Assembly: GCA_022792495.1 (NCBI GenBank)
Contig: JAAWBD010000006.1
Coordinates: forward strand, 1-40,342
Source: Oscillospiraceae bacterium
Lineage (GTDB): Bacteria; Bacillota; Clostridia; Oscillospirales; Oscillospiraceae
Reading direction: 5' to 3'
DNA: 40,342 nt
The position numbers and the translations under genes were made by a program. Positions 7,934 through 17,783 of the stretch are shown one piece after another (within the stretch, counting starts at the first letter, position 1; every line of letters begins with the position of its first letter). Under the pieces are notes generated by a model, which did not search any database, was not told where the DNA came from, and saw only the letters and a list, made by a program, of their open reading frames with translations.

Positions 7934-8968
7934 ATGAAACTGCGCAAATGGATGACTCTTGGCTTGGCCGGGGCCCTTGTCCTGTCTCTGGCCGCCTGCG
8001 GCAACAAGGAGACTGTGGAGAGCAAGGTTCCCGAGGCCTCCGCCCCCGCTCAGACCCAGCCCGCCGATCCAGGTTCGGAGAAGGACGGGGAAGGGTATGT
8101 GGTGGGCATCTGCCAGCTGGCTCCCCACCCCGCGCTGGACGCCGCTACCCAGGGCTTTAAGGACGCCCTGAGCGAGCTGCTCCCCGGCCAGGTGAAGATT
8201 GAGGAGCAGAACGCCGCCGGCGATAATAACACCTGCAATACCATTATCAACGGCTTTGTGTCCGATGAGGTGGATCTGATCATGGCCAATGCCACCGCTC
8301 CGCTCCAGTCCGCCGCCTCCGCCACGGATACCATCCCGGTGCTAGGCACCTCCATTACCGAGTATGGCGTGGCCCTGAACATTGACGGCTTTACCGGGGT
8401 CGTGGGCACCAATGTTTCCGGCACCTCCGACCTGGCGCCCCTGGATCAGCAGGCCCAGATGATCAAGGAGTGGTATCCCGACGCTACGGATGTGGGTCTT
8501 ATCTACTGCTCGGGTGAGCCAAACAGCCAGTACCAGGTGGACAATGTGCAGAAGTATCTGGAGGATCTGGGGTATACCTGTGAGCAGTATCCCTTCTCCG
8601 ATACCAATGATATGGCCTCTGTTGTCCAGGACGCGGTGTCCAACAGCGATGTGCTGTATGTGCCCACCGATAACACCGCCGCCAACAATACCGGAATTAT
8701 CAATAACATTTGCCAGGGTGTAATCCCTGTTTTTGCCGGAGAGGAGGGCATCTGCGGCGGCTGTGGCGTTGCCACCCTGTCCATCAGCTACTATGACATC
8801 GGATACAAGACCGGTGAGATGGCGGCGGATATTCTGGCGAATGGGGCTGATATCTCCACCATGCCCATTGAGTACGCTCCTCAGTATGTCAAGAAGTACA
8901 ACCCCGTCACCTGTGACGCACTGGGTCTTACTGCTCCCGAGGGCTACGAGGCTATCGTGGCGGAGTGA
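7934..8968 (+). CDS. ABC importer substrate-binding lipoprotein (TrpX-like)
   Basis: 344 residues. A signal sequence ends in the lipobox LSLAAC (Cys about 22), then a short Ser/Pro/Glu linker. The mature part reads VVGICQLAPHPALDAATQGF and contains PVLGTSITEYG-type and YVPTDNTAANN segments, typical of the ABC_sub_bind family. Family members often serve Trp or other small molecules (TrpXYZ operons of streptococci), but substrate here is inference. GGAGG is 8 bases before the ATG; an overlapping ATG at 7929 gives only two codons. Confidence 0.88.
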   Translation: MKLRKWMTLGLAGALVLSLAACGNKETVESKVPEASAPAQTQPADPGSEKDGEGYVVGICQLAPHPALDAATQGFKDALSELLPGQVKIEEQNAAGDNNTCNTIINGFVSDEVDLIMANATAPLQSAASATDTIPVLGTSITEYGVALNIDGFTGVVGTNVSGTSDLAPLDQQAQMIKEWYPDATDVGLIYCSGEPNSQYQVDNVQKYLEDLGYTCEQYPFSDTNDMASVVQDAVSNSDVLYVPTDNTAANNTGIINNICQGVIPVFAGEEGICGGCGVATLSISYYDIGYKTGEMAADILANGADISTMPIEYAPQYVKKYNPVTCDALGLTAPEGYEAIVAE

Positions 8969-8987
8969 TCTCCAAACCGCTTGGAGA

Positions 8988-9015
8988 CAGCGGGAAAGGA
9001 TATCCTTTCCCGCTG
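8988..9015 (+). repeat. 28-base perfect palindrome between binding-protein and permease genes
   Basis: A 14-bp stem with no loop, followed by TTTTC. Probably a partial terminator or mRNA 3' stabiliser, letting the binding protein be made in excess over the membrane parts. Confidence 0.7.
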
Positions 9016-9050
9016 TTTTCTGGTATTCTTTGCAATAGGAGGGATTGCCT

Positions 9051-9998
9051 GTGACTGGCTTTCTCAATGCTCTGCCGGGGGCGGTGTCCCAGGGACTGAT
9101 CTGGGGCATCATGGCTATCGGCGTATACATTACCTATAAGATTCTGGACATCGCGGATCTGACGGTGGACGGCTCCTTCTGTACCGGAGGCGCGGTGTTC
9201 GTGATGCTGTTTTCTGGTGGGGTCAACCTGTGGGTGGCCATGCTGGCAGCTCTGCTGGCCGGTATGCTGGCGGGACTGGTGACCGGGATCCTTCACACCG
9301 TCTGCGGGATCCCCGCTATCCTGGCCGGGATCCTGACCCAGCTGGGACTTTACTCGGTGAATATGGCCATTATGGATTTCAAGGCCTCGGTGGCCATCTC
9401 CATCACCCAGAAGGAGACTCTGGATAAGCTGCTGGTCTCCCTGCGCTTTGTCCAGGGGAGCAAGGGTGGCTATCCCATCTACCGTCATCCCATTTTTGTG
9501 GTGGGAGTGTTTACGGCGGTGCTTATCGGGATCCTGTACTGGTTTTTTGGCACTGAGCTGGGCGCCTCCCTCCGGGCCACCGGGGCCAACCCCAATATGG
9601 CCCGGGCCCAGGGTATCAACACCGACCGGTGCAAGGTGATGGGACTGACCCTCTCCAACGGTCTGGTGGCTCTGTCGGGCGCCCTTCTGGCTCAGTACAG
9701 CGGCGGCAACGAGATCAAGGTGGGCCAGGGAGCCATCGTCATCGGCCTGGCCGCTGTGATCATCGGCGAAGTCCTGTTGGACAAGGTGTTTATCAATTTT
9801 GCCCTGAAGCTCCTCTCAGTGTGTATTGGCGCCATCCTCTACTATATCGTCATTCAGGCGGTGCTGAAGATGGGACTCAACCCCAACTATCTGAAGATCC
9901 TGTCTGCGGCGGTGGTAGCCGTCTTTCTCACGATCCCCTACTGGAAGGGCAAATATTTCAGAAAAAAGGCCGGAAAGGGGGCGGGGAGGAATGCTTGA
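9051..9998 (+). CDS. ABC importer permease (BPD_transp_2 / TrpY-like)
   Basis: 315 residues and about eight to nine membrane helices. Motifs LTVDGSFCTGGA near the start and the coupling-loop type segment LGASLRATGANPNMARAQGIN belong to the branched-chain/Trp-type permeases. The start GTG at 9051 was chosen because AGGAGGG lies 7-8 bases before it; a TTG at 9045 is too close to the site. Its last 8 bases overlap the ATPase gene. Confidence 0.88.
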   Translation: MTGFLNALPGAVSQGLIWGIMAIGVYITYKILDIADLTVDGSFCTGGAVFVMLFSGGVNLWVAMLAALLAGMLAGLVTGILHTVCGIPAILAGILTQLGLYSVNMAIMDFKASVAISITQKETLDKLLVSLRFVQGSKGGYPIYRHPIFVVGVFTAVLIGILYWFFGTELGASLRATGANPNMARAQGINTDRCKVMGLTLSNGLVALSGALLAQYSGGNEIKVGQGAIVIGLAAVIIGEVLLDKVFINFALKLLSVCIGAILYYIVIQAVLKMGLNPNYLKILSAAVVAVFLTIPYWKGKYFRKKAGKGAGRNA

Positions 9999-10785
9999 GA
10001 TCAAAGACATCTGGAAAACCTTCAATGCCGGCACGGTCAATGAGAAGGTGGCCCTGAAGGGGGTCAGTCTAACACTGAATGACGGGGAGTTTGTCACTGT
10101 TATCGGCGGTAACGGGGCGGGCAAGTCCACCCTGATGAATATAGTGGCTGGAGTTTATCCGGTGGATTCCGGGTCGATCACCATTGATAAGACGAACGTG
10201 ACCAACCTTCCGGAGCACAAGCGGGCCTCCTATATCGGCCGGGTGTTCCAGGATCCCATGATGGGAACCGCCGCCACCATGCAGATCGAGGAAAACCTGG
10301 CCCTGGCCGCCCGCCGGGGGGAGGGAAGAGGTCTGACAAGCGGCATTACAAAAGGGGAACGGGAGGAGTACCGGGAGCTGCTGAAGATCCTGGATCTGGG
10401 CCTGGAGGATCGGATGACCTCCAAGGTAGGGCTTCTCTCCGGCGGTCAGCGCCAGGCTCTGACCCTTCTGATGGCCACCTTGAAAAAGCCCCGGCTCCTC
10501 CTTCTGGATGAGCATACCGCCGCTCTGGATCCCAAGACGGCGGCCAAGGTGCTGGATACCACCGAGCGGATCATCCAAAAGGATAACCTGACAACCCTGA
10601 TGATCACCCACAATATGAAGGATGCCATACTTCATGGGGATCGGCTCATCATGATGTATGACGGAAGGGTGGCCATCGACGTGTCCGGTGAAAAGAAAAA
10701 GAAGCTGACTGTGGAGGGCCTGCTGGAGATGTTCAGCAAGGTCTCCGGCTCTGATGAGGCTGACGACAAGCTTCTTTTGTCCTAA
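9991..10785 (+). CDS. ABC importer ATP-binding protein (TrpZ-like)
   Basis: 264 residues with a complete ABC set: Walker A GGNGAGKST (about 39-47), Q-loop RVFQDPMMG, signature LLSGGQRQAL, Walker B LLLLDEHTAALD, and switch His in MITHNM. It powers the permease above. The ATG overlaps the permease end. A GC-rich terminator follows, so this closes the three-gene operon. Confidence 0.93.
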   Translation: MLEIKDIWKTFNAGTVNEKVALKGVSLTLNDGEFVTVIGGNGAGKSTLMNIVAGVYPVDSGSITIDKTNVTNLPEHKRASYIGRVFQDPMMGTAATMQIEENLALAARRGEGRGLTSGITKGEREEYRELLKILDLGLEDRMTSKVGLLSGGQRQALTLLMATLKKPRLLLLDEHTAALDPKTAAKVLDTTERIIQKDNLTTLMITHNMKDAILHGDRLIMMYDGRVAIDVSGEKKKKLTVEGLLEMFSKVSGSDEADDKLLLS

Positions 10786-10807
10786 GATAGAAATAGAATA
10801 GGTGAGA

Positions 10808-10835
10808 GGGGCGGCCCATGTGGGCCGCCCCTTTT
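10808..10835 (+). terminator. intrinsic terminator of the ABC operon
   Basis: An 11-bp stem (10808-10818 with 10821-10831) and TTTT tail. Confidence 0.85.
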
Positions 10836-10890
10836 CTGCAAAAAAAGAAAAATAGATCGGGCCACGATTCATAAAATGGCAATATTTATG

Positions 10891-10899
10891 TGCTATGCT
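10891..10899 (+). promoter_or_regulatory. possible extended -10 promoter of citrate synthase
   Basis: TGCTATGCT fits TGn-TATnnT. No good -35 is present, so this is weak. Confidence 0.35.
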
Positions 10900-10941
10900 A
10901 AGAATCGAAGGAAAGCTTTAACATGTAATAAGGAGGCACAG

Positions 10942-12309
10942 ATGGCAAGTAATCCCAATTATTACGATCTTCGGCCCGAGGTTCGGGCCATGGCGGCGGA
11001 CGCCAGGAAGCACAGCCGCATCAACGCGGCGGACTATGAAAAATATGATGTGAAGCGGGGTCTGCGGGATTTGAACGGAAAGGGCGTGGTAGCGGGCCTT
11101 ACCGAGATCTCGGAGGTGCACGCCAAGGAGAAGCTGCCCGACGGTACGGAGATCCCCTGTGAGGGAAAGCTTTACTACCGGGGGGTGGACGTGGAGGAGC
11201 TGGTGGCGGGAAGCCTGCGAGAGAACCGTTTTGGCTTTGAGGAGGCGGCCTATCTTCTCCTTTTGGGGCGCCTTCCTACGGTAAAGGAGCTGGAGGAATT
11301 TCGCCAGCTTTTGGGCTATTACCGGACACTTCCCAACAATTTTGTCCGAGACGTGATCCTGAAGGCCCCCAGCCGGGACGTGATGAACTCTCTGGCCCGG
11401 AGCGTTCTCAACATGGCGGCCTATGACAGTCGGGCGGACAATATCAGCCTGTCCAACGTGATGCGTCAATGTCTGCAGCTCATCTCCGTGTTCCCCCTGC
11501 TGTCGGTTTATGGCTGTCAGGCCAGTAACTACAAGGAAGGGAACAGCCTTTACATCCACGCCCCGGATCCGGAGCTGTCCACAGCGGAGACTATTCTCCA
11601 TCTGCTTCGTCCCGATTCCCAATATAGCCCCTGGGAGGCCAAGGTGCTGGATGCCTGCCTAACCCTTCATGCCGAGCATGGCGGAGGCAACAATTCCACC
11701 TTCACTACCCACGTGGTCACCTCCTCTGGTACCGATACATACTCCTGTATGGCGGCGGCTTTGGCCTCATTGAAGGGGCCCCGGCACGGCGGAGCCAACA
11801 TCATGGTGGTGCGGATGTTTGCGGATATGAAGGAGCAGGTGCGGGACTGGAGGGACGAGGAGGAGGTGGAGGCCTATCTCCGGGCTTTGCTGGACAAGCG
11901 GGCCTTTGACAAGTCCGGACTGATCTATGGCATGGGCCATGCGGTCTACTCCCTGTCCGATCCCCGAGCCAAGCTACTGCGCTCCTTGGTGGAGAAGCTG
12001 TCTGCAGAGAAGGGGCGGCAGGAGGATTATCAGCTTTACTCCATGGTGGAGCGGCTGGGGCCCAAGGTCATTGCCGGGGAGCGGAAGATGTATAAGGGTG
12101 TTTCCGCCAATGTGGATTTCTATTCCGGCTTTGTCTACCACATGATGGAGCTGCCCCTGGAGCTCTATACCCCCCTCTTTGCCATCGCACGGGTGGTGGG
12201 CTGGAGCGCCCACCGGATGGAGGAGCTGATCAACATGGGCAAGATCATCCGCCCGGCCTACCAGTATGTGGGGAAGCATAGGCCATATCAGCTTCTGGAA
12301 GAAAGATAA
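10942..12309 (+). CDS. citrate synthase
   Basis: 455 residues, a normal length for the clostridial branch of the citrate/methylcitrate synthase family; it joins acetyl-CoA and oxaloacetate. The active-site segments are all visible: LHAEHGGGNNS (His), GPRHGGAN, YGMGHAVYSLSDPRA (His), and VDFYSG with the catalytic Asp near 390. The ATG at 10942 has AGGAGG about 6 bases ahead. It is flanked by terminators and stands alone, so supply of glutamate carbon with the nearby glutamate dehydrogenase is a plausible role. Confidence 0.92.
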   Translation: MASNPNYYDLRPEVRAMAADARKHSRINAADYEKYDVKRGLRDLNGKGVVAGLTEISEVHAKEKLPDGTEIPCEGKLYYRGVDVEELVAGSLRENRFGFEEAAYLLLLGRLPTVKELEEFRQLLGYYRTLPNNFVRDVILKAPSRDVMNSLARSVLNMAAYDSRADNISLSNVMRQCLQLISVFPLLSVYGCQASNYKEGNSLYIHAPDPELSTAETILHLLRPDSQYSPWEAKVLDACLTLHAEHGGGNNSTFTTHVVTSSGTDTYSCMAAALASLKGPRHGGANIMVVRMFADMKEQVRDWRDEEEVEAYLRALLDKRAFDKSGLIYGMGHAVYSLSDPRAKLLRSLVEKLSAEKGRQEDYQLYSMVERLGPKVIAGERKMYKGVSANVDFYSGFVYHMMELPLELYTPLFAIARVVGWSAHRMEELINMGKIIRPAYQYVGKHRPYQLLEER

Positions 12310-12343
12310 GAGGGTGGACAGAAGCTGTCAACGAGAAGAGGCT

Positions 12344-12378
12344 CCCCCGCAGGCTCATTGTCCTGCGGGGGCTTTTTT
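12344..12378 (+). terminator. intrinsic terminator of citrate synthase
   Basis: A 10-bp stem CCCCCGCAGG / CCTGCGGGGG with a TTTTTT tail at 12373-12378. Confidence 0.88.
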
Positions 12379-12472
12379 CAGTGTGCTTGCCGTGCCTTTG
12401 CCCTGGATATATGCAGCCGATAGCTGGTTCAGAGGAATTCGGCCTGCGGTTTATAGCCGATTTATAAGTTGA

Positions 12473-12505
12473 CACCCGCTGAAAAACATGGTTTCCCGGC
12501 GGGTG
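12473..12505. other. hairpin downstream of the lone integrase
   Basis: CACCCGC pairs with GCGGGTG. A T-rich stretch follows only some bases later on the plus strand. I see nothing else in 12380-12539. Confidence 0.4.
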
Positions 12506-12539
12506 CCAGATTTTCTTTAGCCATGCCTTTCATTGGGAG

Positions 12540-13673
12540 TTACTGCAGAGCCGCCGCCACCCTCGCCAGGGTATCGGTGTGGAGCTGATCCACCAGATGG
12601 GTGTAGATCTTTCCTGTGGTGGCGGGGGTGGAGTGGCCCAGAGCCTTTCCGATGTCGAACAGAGGCGCCCCCTGGGAGGAGGCCACTGTGGCAAAGGTGT
12701 GCCGCAGACCATGAAGGGTCAGGGGCGGCAGATTGCTGGAGCGGATAAACCGGGTGAAGTTCATGGAGAGATTGTTGGGGGAGAAGGGGTTTCCCTTTCG
12801 ATCTACCGCCACCATGCCGCTGTTTGGCCAGTCGGCGCCCATGGCCAGCTTCCGCTCGTTCTGCCGCCGCCGCTCCTGCCGCAGAAGATAATAGATGTCA
12901 TCCCCCATGTGGAGCACCCGGGCGGAGGAGCGGTTTTTGGTCTCCTTTTCAATGACCTTAGCCCCGGCGGAGGTGCGGGCCTCCCGGATATGGATCTTCC
13001 GCATCTGGAAGTCCACACTGGACCAGCGCAAGCCGCATATCTCCTCCCGGCGCAGCCCCAGGCTTCCGGCCAGATGAACCACCGTCTCCAGCCAATGGCC
13101 CTCCACCAGGGCGTAGAGCCGCTTCAGATTTTCCGCGGTATAGTACCGGGTTTCCTTATAGACCACCCGGGGAGGCTCTACCCGCTCGGTGGGGCAGCGG
13201 AGAATCAGATCCTGGCGCATGGCGGCATGGAGGGCGGCGGAGAGCAGATCGTGGTGCCGCCGGACTGTGTTGGGGCACAGGTGCTTGTCCTGCATCAGCT
13301 CGGCATAGTAGTGCTGCAGATCCTTAGGAGAGAGCCGCTGGATGGGGATGCAGCCCAGGGCGGGGGAGAGGTGGTTGTGGATGATCTTCCGGTACCCATA
13401 GACCGTGGTCTCCGCCCGGTTGGGGATGATGATCTCTTGCATCCACTCCGCCAGCCACTCGTCAAGGGTCATGCCGGTGGGCTGGAGTAGCTGTCCCTGA
13501 GACTTTTTGGTGAGGAATTCATCCCGTGCCTTCCGGGCGGCGGACAGGGAGGGGAAGGTGCCGTATTTCCGCAGTCGGCGGCCATCCTCATCCTTTCCCA
13601 AATCCATATAGAGGTAATAGGTTTTGCGGACTGTGTCGTAGGAAATGCCTCGTTCATACTTTACTCTGCTCAT
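12540..13673 (-). CDS. tyrosine site-specific integrase, standing alone
   Basis: 377 residues. An N-terminal arm-binding type domain (about 1-55) is followed by a SAM-like core-binding domain (about 68-155) and the catalytic domain. Catalytic residues are visible: Arg in LGLRREEICGL, His-x-x-Arg in LHGLRHTFA, a second His in LGHSTPATTG, and the Tyr in KIYTHL. The protein looks intact, but no other phage or element gene lies next to it; both neighbours are metabolic genes. Either a lone relic or a domesticated recombinase. Confidence 0.92.
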   Translation of the reverse strand: MSRVKYERGISYDTVRKTYYLYMDLGKDEDGRRLRKYGTFPSLSAARKARDEFLTKKSQGQLLQPTGMTLDEWLAEWMQEIIIPNRAETTVYGYRKIIHNHLSPALGCIPIQRLSPKDLQHYYAELMQDKHLCPNTVRRHHDLLSAALHAAMRQDLILRCPTERVEPPRVVYKETRYYTAENLKRLYALVEGHWLETVVHLAGSLGLRREEICGLRWSSVDFQMRKIHIREARTSAGAKVIEKETKNRSSARVLHMGDDIYYLLRQERRRQNERKLAMGADWPNSGMVAVDRKGNPFSPNNLSMNFTRFIRSSNLPPLTLHGLRHTFATVASSQGAPLFDIGKALGHSTPATTGKIYTHLVDQLHTDTLARVAAALQ

Positions 13674-13695
13674 GCTTGTGTAACTCCTTTCTGAA

Positions 13696-13713
13696 TCGAC
13701 AGAATTCGACAGA
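13696..13713. repeat. paired TCGACAGA direct repeat upstream of the integrase
   Basis: Two copies of TCGACAGA start 10 bases apart, one helical turn, between a possible promoter and the integrase start. They could be integrase arm sites or an operator. Confidence 0.5.
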
Positions 13714-13752
13714 GCATAAGCCTATCTGATATAGGAGCAAAAAGGAATAGCA

Positions 13753-13796
13753 AAAAGCTCTCTTTTGCCTCAGTTTGTGGGAAAAAGAGAGCTTTT
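13753..13796 (-). terminator. terminator of the FAD oxidoreductase gene
   Basis: A 14-bp inverted repeat (13753-13766 with 13783-13796) with A/T ends on both sides, in the right place for the minus-strand gene ending at 13818. Confidence 0.8.
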
Positions 13797-13817
13797 ATAC
13801 AGGCGTTTCCAAAATTT

Positions 13818-15443
13818 TCAGTTTATCCCGGCAGCTACCGCCTCGGCCACCCGGATCCCATCCACGGCGGCGGAGGTGATCCCCCCAGCGTAGCCGGCTC
13901 CCTCCCCACAGGGGTAAAGCCCCCGGACGGAGGACTGGAGGCTCTCGTCCCGGAGGATGCGAACGGGGGAGGAGGAGCGGGTCTCAATACCCGTAAGCAC
14001 CGCCCCCGGATCGGCAAAGCCGTGGAGCTTCCGGTCAAAGAGAGGCAAGGCAGAGCGGAGGGTATCTGTTACATAGGAAGGAAGACAGCTTTCTATAGAG
14101 GCAGGAACCACGCCAGGACGGTATGTGGGAGCCAAGCTACCCAGAACGGTGGAAGGCTTTCCATTAAGAAAATCCCCTACCAGCTGGGCAGGAGCCCGAA
14201 AGACCGGCTTTTTGGGCTGAAACAGAGGCGGAAGACCTCCGGTTCCCAGATCCCAGGCCGAGCGTTCCCACTGCTCCTGAAAGCGAACCCCGGCCAGGGG
14301 ATCGCTGCCCTCGAAGTCTGTGGGCCCTACTCCGACCAGAAAGCCTCCGTTGATGTTTATTCCATCCCGGGCCCGTAGGCTCATGCCGTTGGTGACCACC
14401 TGGCCGTAATCGCTGGCCGCGGCCACCACCTGTCCCCCGGGACAGACGCAGAAGGTGAAGGCGCTTCGGCCGCCGGGCAGATGGCAGGAGAGCTTATAGT
14501 CCGCCGGGGGCAGCTTTTCCCAGGCGGAGCCATACTGCCGGGAGGAGATCAGCTCCTGCCTGTGCTCAATGCGGCAGCCGATGGCAAAGGGCTTGCTCTC
14601 CATGGGGATCCCCGACTCATAGAGCATTTGGAAGGTATCCCGGGCGGAGTGGCCGGGGGCCAGGATTAGGGTATCGCAATCCAGACACTCGCGTACCGGG
14701 CCCTGCTCGGTAGCGTAATATACCCCGGTCAAACGCCCCCCCTCTATGCGCAGGCCGGTAAGCTGATGTTCAAACCGAACCTCCGCACCCAGGGATAGGA
14801 GCTCCTGTCGCATGGACTTTACCACTCTCCGAAGCACGTCGGTACCCACATGGGGCTTCTGCTGCCACTGGATATCCTCCGGTGCCCCATGGCGGACGAA
14901 CTCCTCCAGCACGGCCCCGATGCGCCCATCGTGAGTCCCTGTATTCAGCTTCCCGTCGGAGAAGGTGCCGGCGCCTCCCTCGCCAAACTGGACGTTGGAG
15001 GTTCGGGATAGGGCGCCGGTTTTCCAGAAATGCTCCACATCCTCCGTCCGTTCGTCCACGTCCCGGCCCCGCTCCAGAAGGATGGGGGGCAGGCCGTTTC
15101 GGGCCAGGAACAGGGCGCAGAACAGCCCCGCCGGCCCCATGCCCACCACCACCGGGGGCAGGGGGGAGTTCCGCTTTACGCCGGGGAACACATAGGGCGC
15201 GGGCGTCCAGGAAGTAATGCTGGGGCTGTGGCAGCTTTGGAGCAGCGCAGTCTCCTGTTCCGTCTCCACCCCCAGCGTGCAGATATAGCGCACCTGCCCC
15301 CTTTTCCGCGCGTCCACCGACTGGCGCAGCAGACGAACTGCCCCCAGGGCGGCGGGGGAGACGCCCAGGGCTTTGGCGGCCTTACGCCGCAGCTCCTCCG
15401 GTCCGAAATCCAAGGGGAGGGATAAATTTTGGATCCGTATCAT
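13818..15443 (-). CDS. FAD-dependent oxidoreductase
   Basis: 541 residues. A small N-terminal domain (about 1-95) precedes a Rossmann fold with VVVGMGPAGLFCA at about 97-109. Further family motifs are FGEGGAGTFSDGKLNTG, LILAPGHSARDTF, and a C-terminal GLYPCGEGAGYAGGI that binds FAD. This pattern belongs to the conserved Firmicutes family of large NAD(P)/FAD oxidoreductases whose substrate is unknown. Its own promoter lies at 15462-15490. Single gene. Confidence 0.88.
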   Translation of the reverse strand: MIRIQNLSLPLDFGPEELRRKAAKALGVSPAALGAVRLLRQSVDARKRGQVRYICTLGVETEQETALLQSCHSPSITSWTPAPYVFPGVKRNSPLPPVVVGMGPAGLFCALFLARNGLPPILLERGRDVDERTEDVEHFWKTGALSRTSNVQFGEGGAGTFSDGKLNTGTHDGRIGAVLEEFVRHGAPEDIQWQQKPHVGTDVLRRVVKSMRQELLSLGAEVRFEHQLTGLRIEGGRLTGVYYATEQGPVRECLDCDTLILAPGHSARDTFQMLYESGIPMESKPFAIGCRIEHRQELISSRQYGSAWEKLPPADYKLSCHLPGGRSAFTFCVCPGGQVVAAASDYGQVVTNGMSLRARDGININGGFLVGVGPTDFEGSDPLAGVRFQEQWERSAWDLGTGGLPPLFQPKKPVFRAPAQLVGDFLNGKPSTVLGSLAPTYRPGVVPASIESCLPSYVTDTLRSALPLFDRKLHGFADPGAVLTGIETRSSSPVRILRDESLQSSVRGLYPCGEGAGYAGGITSAAVDGIRVAEAVAAGIN

Positions 15444-15461
15444 AGCTTATCACCATTGGAT

Positions 15462-15490
15462 AGTCTACCACAGATCATTGGTCTGTACAA
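15462..15490 (-). promoter_or_regulatory. probable promoter of the FAD oxidoreductase
   Basis: TTGTAC (15485-15490) and TAGACT (15462-15467) with a 17-base spacer. Confidence 0.5.
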
Positions 15491-15549
15491 TGCCGGATAT
15501 GGGGATATGGAGGGGATAATAAGAAATTTGCAAGCTGCATAAGTTTTTC

Positions 15550-15578
15550 TTGCATTTTACTTTAGCGCGTTGTATAAT
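15550..15578 (+). promoter_or_regulatory. sigma-A promoter of glutamate dehydrogenase
   Basis: TTGCAT (15550-15555), 17 bases, then TATAAT (15573-15578). A leader of about 70 bases follows. Confidence 0.75.
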
Positions 15579-15618
15579 ATCCCTGTTACAAACGGAAGTT
15601 TGAAACAATTTTGAATGA

Positions 15619-17007
<1,389 letters not shown>

Positions 17008-17021
17008 AGGAAGCGGGAAGA

Positions 17022-17056
17022 GGGAGAGGACAGCGAGCGCTGCTCTCTCCCTTTTT
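17022..17056 (+). terminator. intrinsic terminator of gdhA
   Basis: GGGAGAG (17022-17028) with CTCTCCC (17045-17051), an inner AGCG/CGCT pair, and TTTTT. Confidence 0.85.
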
Positions 17057-17124
17057 GTCCCCTTGAAAAGAGATCTATGCTGTGGTATACTTTCTCTGTA
17101 TCATAGAGGAAAGGAGCCTGTTTT

Positions 17125-17163
17125 ATGAAGAAAAATTCCTATGATTCGGTGATTGGCCGCTGA
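17125..17163 (+). CDS. short upstream ORF before the RNHCP gene
   Basis: A 12-codon ORF, MKKNSYDSVIGR, with GGAAAGGAG about 10 bases before its ATG. It ends in TGA at 17161-17163. The same frame stays open beyond this TGA to 17249, through a GC-rich stem-loop, and overlaps the RNHCP start. It may be a leader peptide, a decayed small gene, or chance. Only the good ribosome site supports it. Confidence 0.35.
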   Translation: MKKNSYDSVIGR

Positions 17164-17236
17164 CCGGGAGGTCTGCGTAAGTCCGATCCGCACTCCTCCC
17201 GGAGGATGACCATGAATCTTCAGGAGGAACCCGAAA

Positions 17237-17647
17237 ATGAATCGTGAGAATAAAAGGAAGCAGTACGAAAAAGGCTATTATAAGACCCATCCCTGCAAGG
17301 ATGTGTTCACCTGTAGGCAGTGTGGCCGCCCGGTGTTCCCCGTCGGGGCGGGCACTGACCACCGCAACCACTGTCCCAACTGCCTGACCAGTCTCCATGT
17401 GGACATAGAGCCCGGCGACCGGCAGAGCGGCTGTGGCGGGCTTATGGAGCCTATCGCCGTCTGGGTTCGCAGGGGAGGCGAGTGGGCCATCATCCACCGC
17501 TGCCGCCGCTGCGGGGCACTCAGCTCCAACCGGACGGCGGCGGACGACAACCCGGCCAAGCTCCTCAGCCTGGCAGCGGGGCCTTTGGGCCAGCCGCCCT
17601 TTCCCATCGATAGGCTGAGGGAGATGATGGAGAGCCTGGGCTACTGA
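17237..17647 (+). CDS. RNHCP domain zinc-ribbon protein
   Basis: 136 residues. The family motif that gives the domain its name, HRNHCPNCL, is at about 46-54, preceded by a FTCRQCG zinc knuckle at 24-30 and followed by HRCRRCG near 92. Four CxxC-type pairs suggest one or two structural zincs. Function of the family is unknown; RNA or translation links are speculative. CAGGAGGA is 7 bases before the ATG, inside the preceding small ORF. Confidence 0.85.
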   Translation: MNRENKRKQYEKGYYKTHPCKDVFTCRQCGRPVFPVGAGTDHRNHCPNCLTSLHVDIEPGDRQSGCGGLMEPIAVWVRRGGEWAIIHRCRRCGALSSNRTAADDNPAKLLSLAAGPLGQPPFPIDRLREMMESLGY

Positions 17648-17658
17648 ACGGAAAAAGG

Positions 17659-17692
17659 AGCGGATCCCAGTCCGGACTGGGATCCGCTCCTG
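17659..17692. repeat. 34-base perfect palindrome after the RNHCP gene
   Basis: A 17-bp stem without loop. The T-run lies on the left, so in terminator form it reads best on the minus strand, although the gene it follows is on the plus strand. Confidence 0.7.
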
Positions 17693-17716
17693 CCGTTCAC
17701 CGGTCTGAGGGAGCCG

Positions 17717-17740
17717 ATGGGCGGAAGATCCGCCCATTTT
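17717..17740 (+). terminator. hairpin with T-tail upstream of the LytTR gene
   Basis: ATGGGCGG (17717-17724) and CCGCCCAT (17730-17737) followed by TTT. It probably ends RNHCP transcription, or acts as an attenuator for the LytTR pair. Confidence 0.55.
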
Positions 17741-17783
17741 GTGCTTGTAGGTGATAGAATGGAGACCGAAAGGAGGAAGCTCC

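Noticed and set aside
12380-13820. att sites around the lone integrase
   Set aside because: Compared flanks by eye; only a 7-base GAATTCG match, which is not meaningful.
17161-17163. TGA as a certain selenocysteine codon
   Set aside because: A hairpin follows but at unusual distance and geometry, and no known selenoprotein pattern is present; kept only as a low-interest finding.
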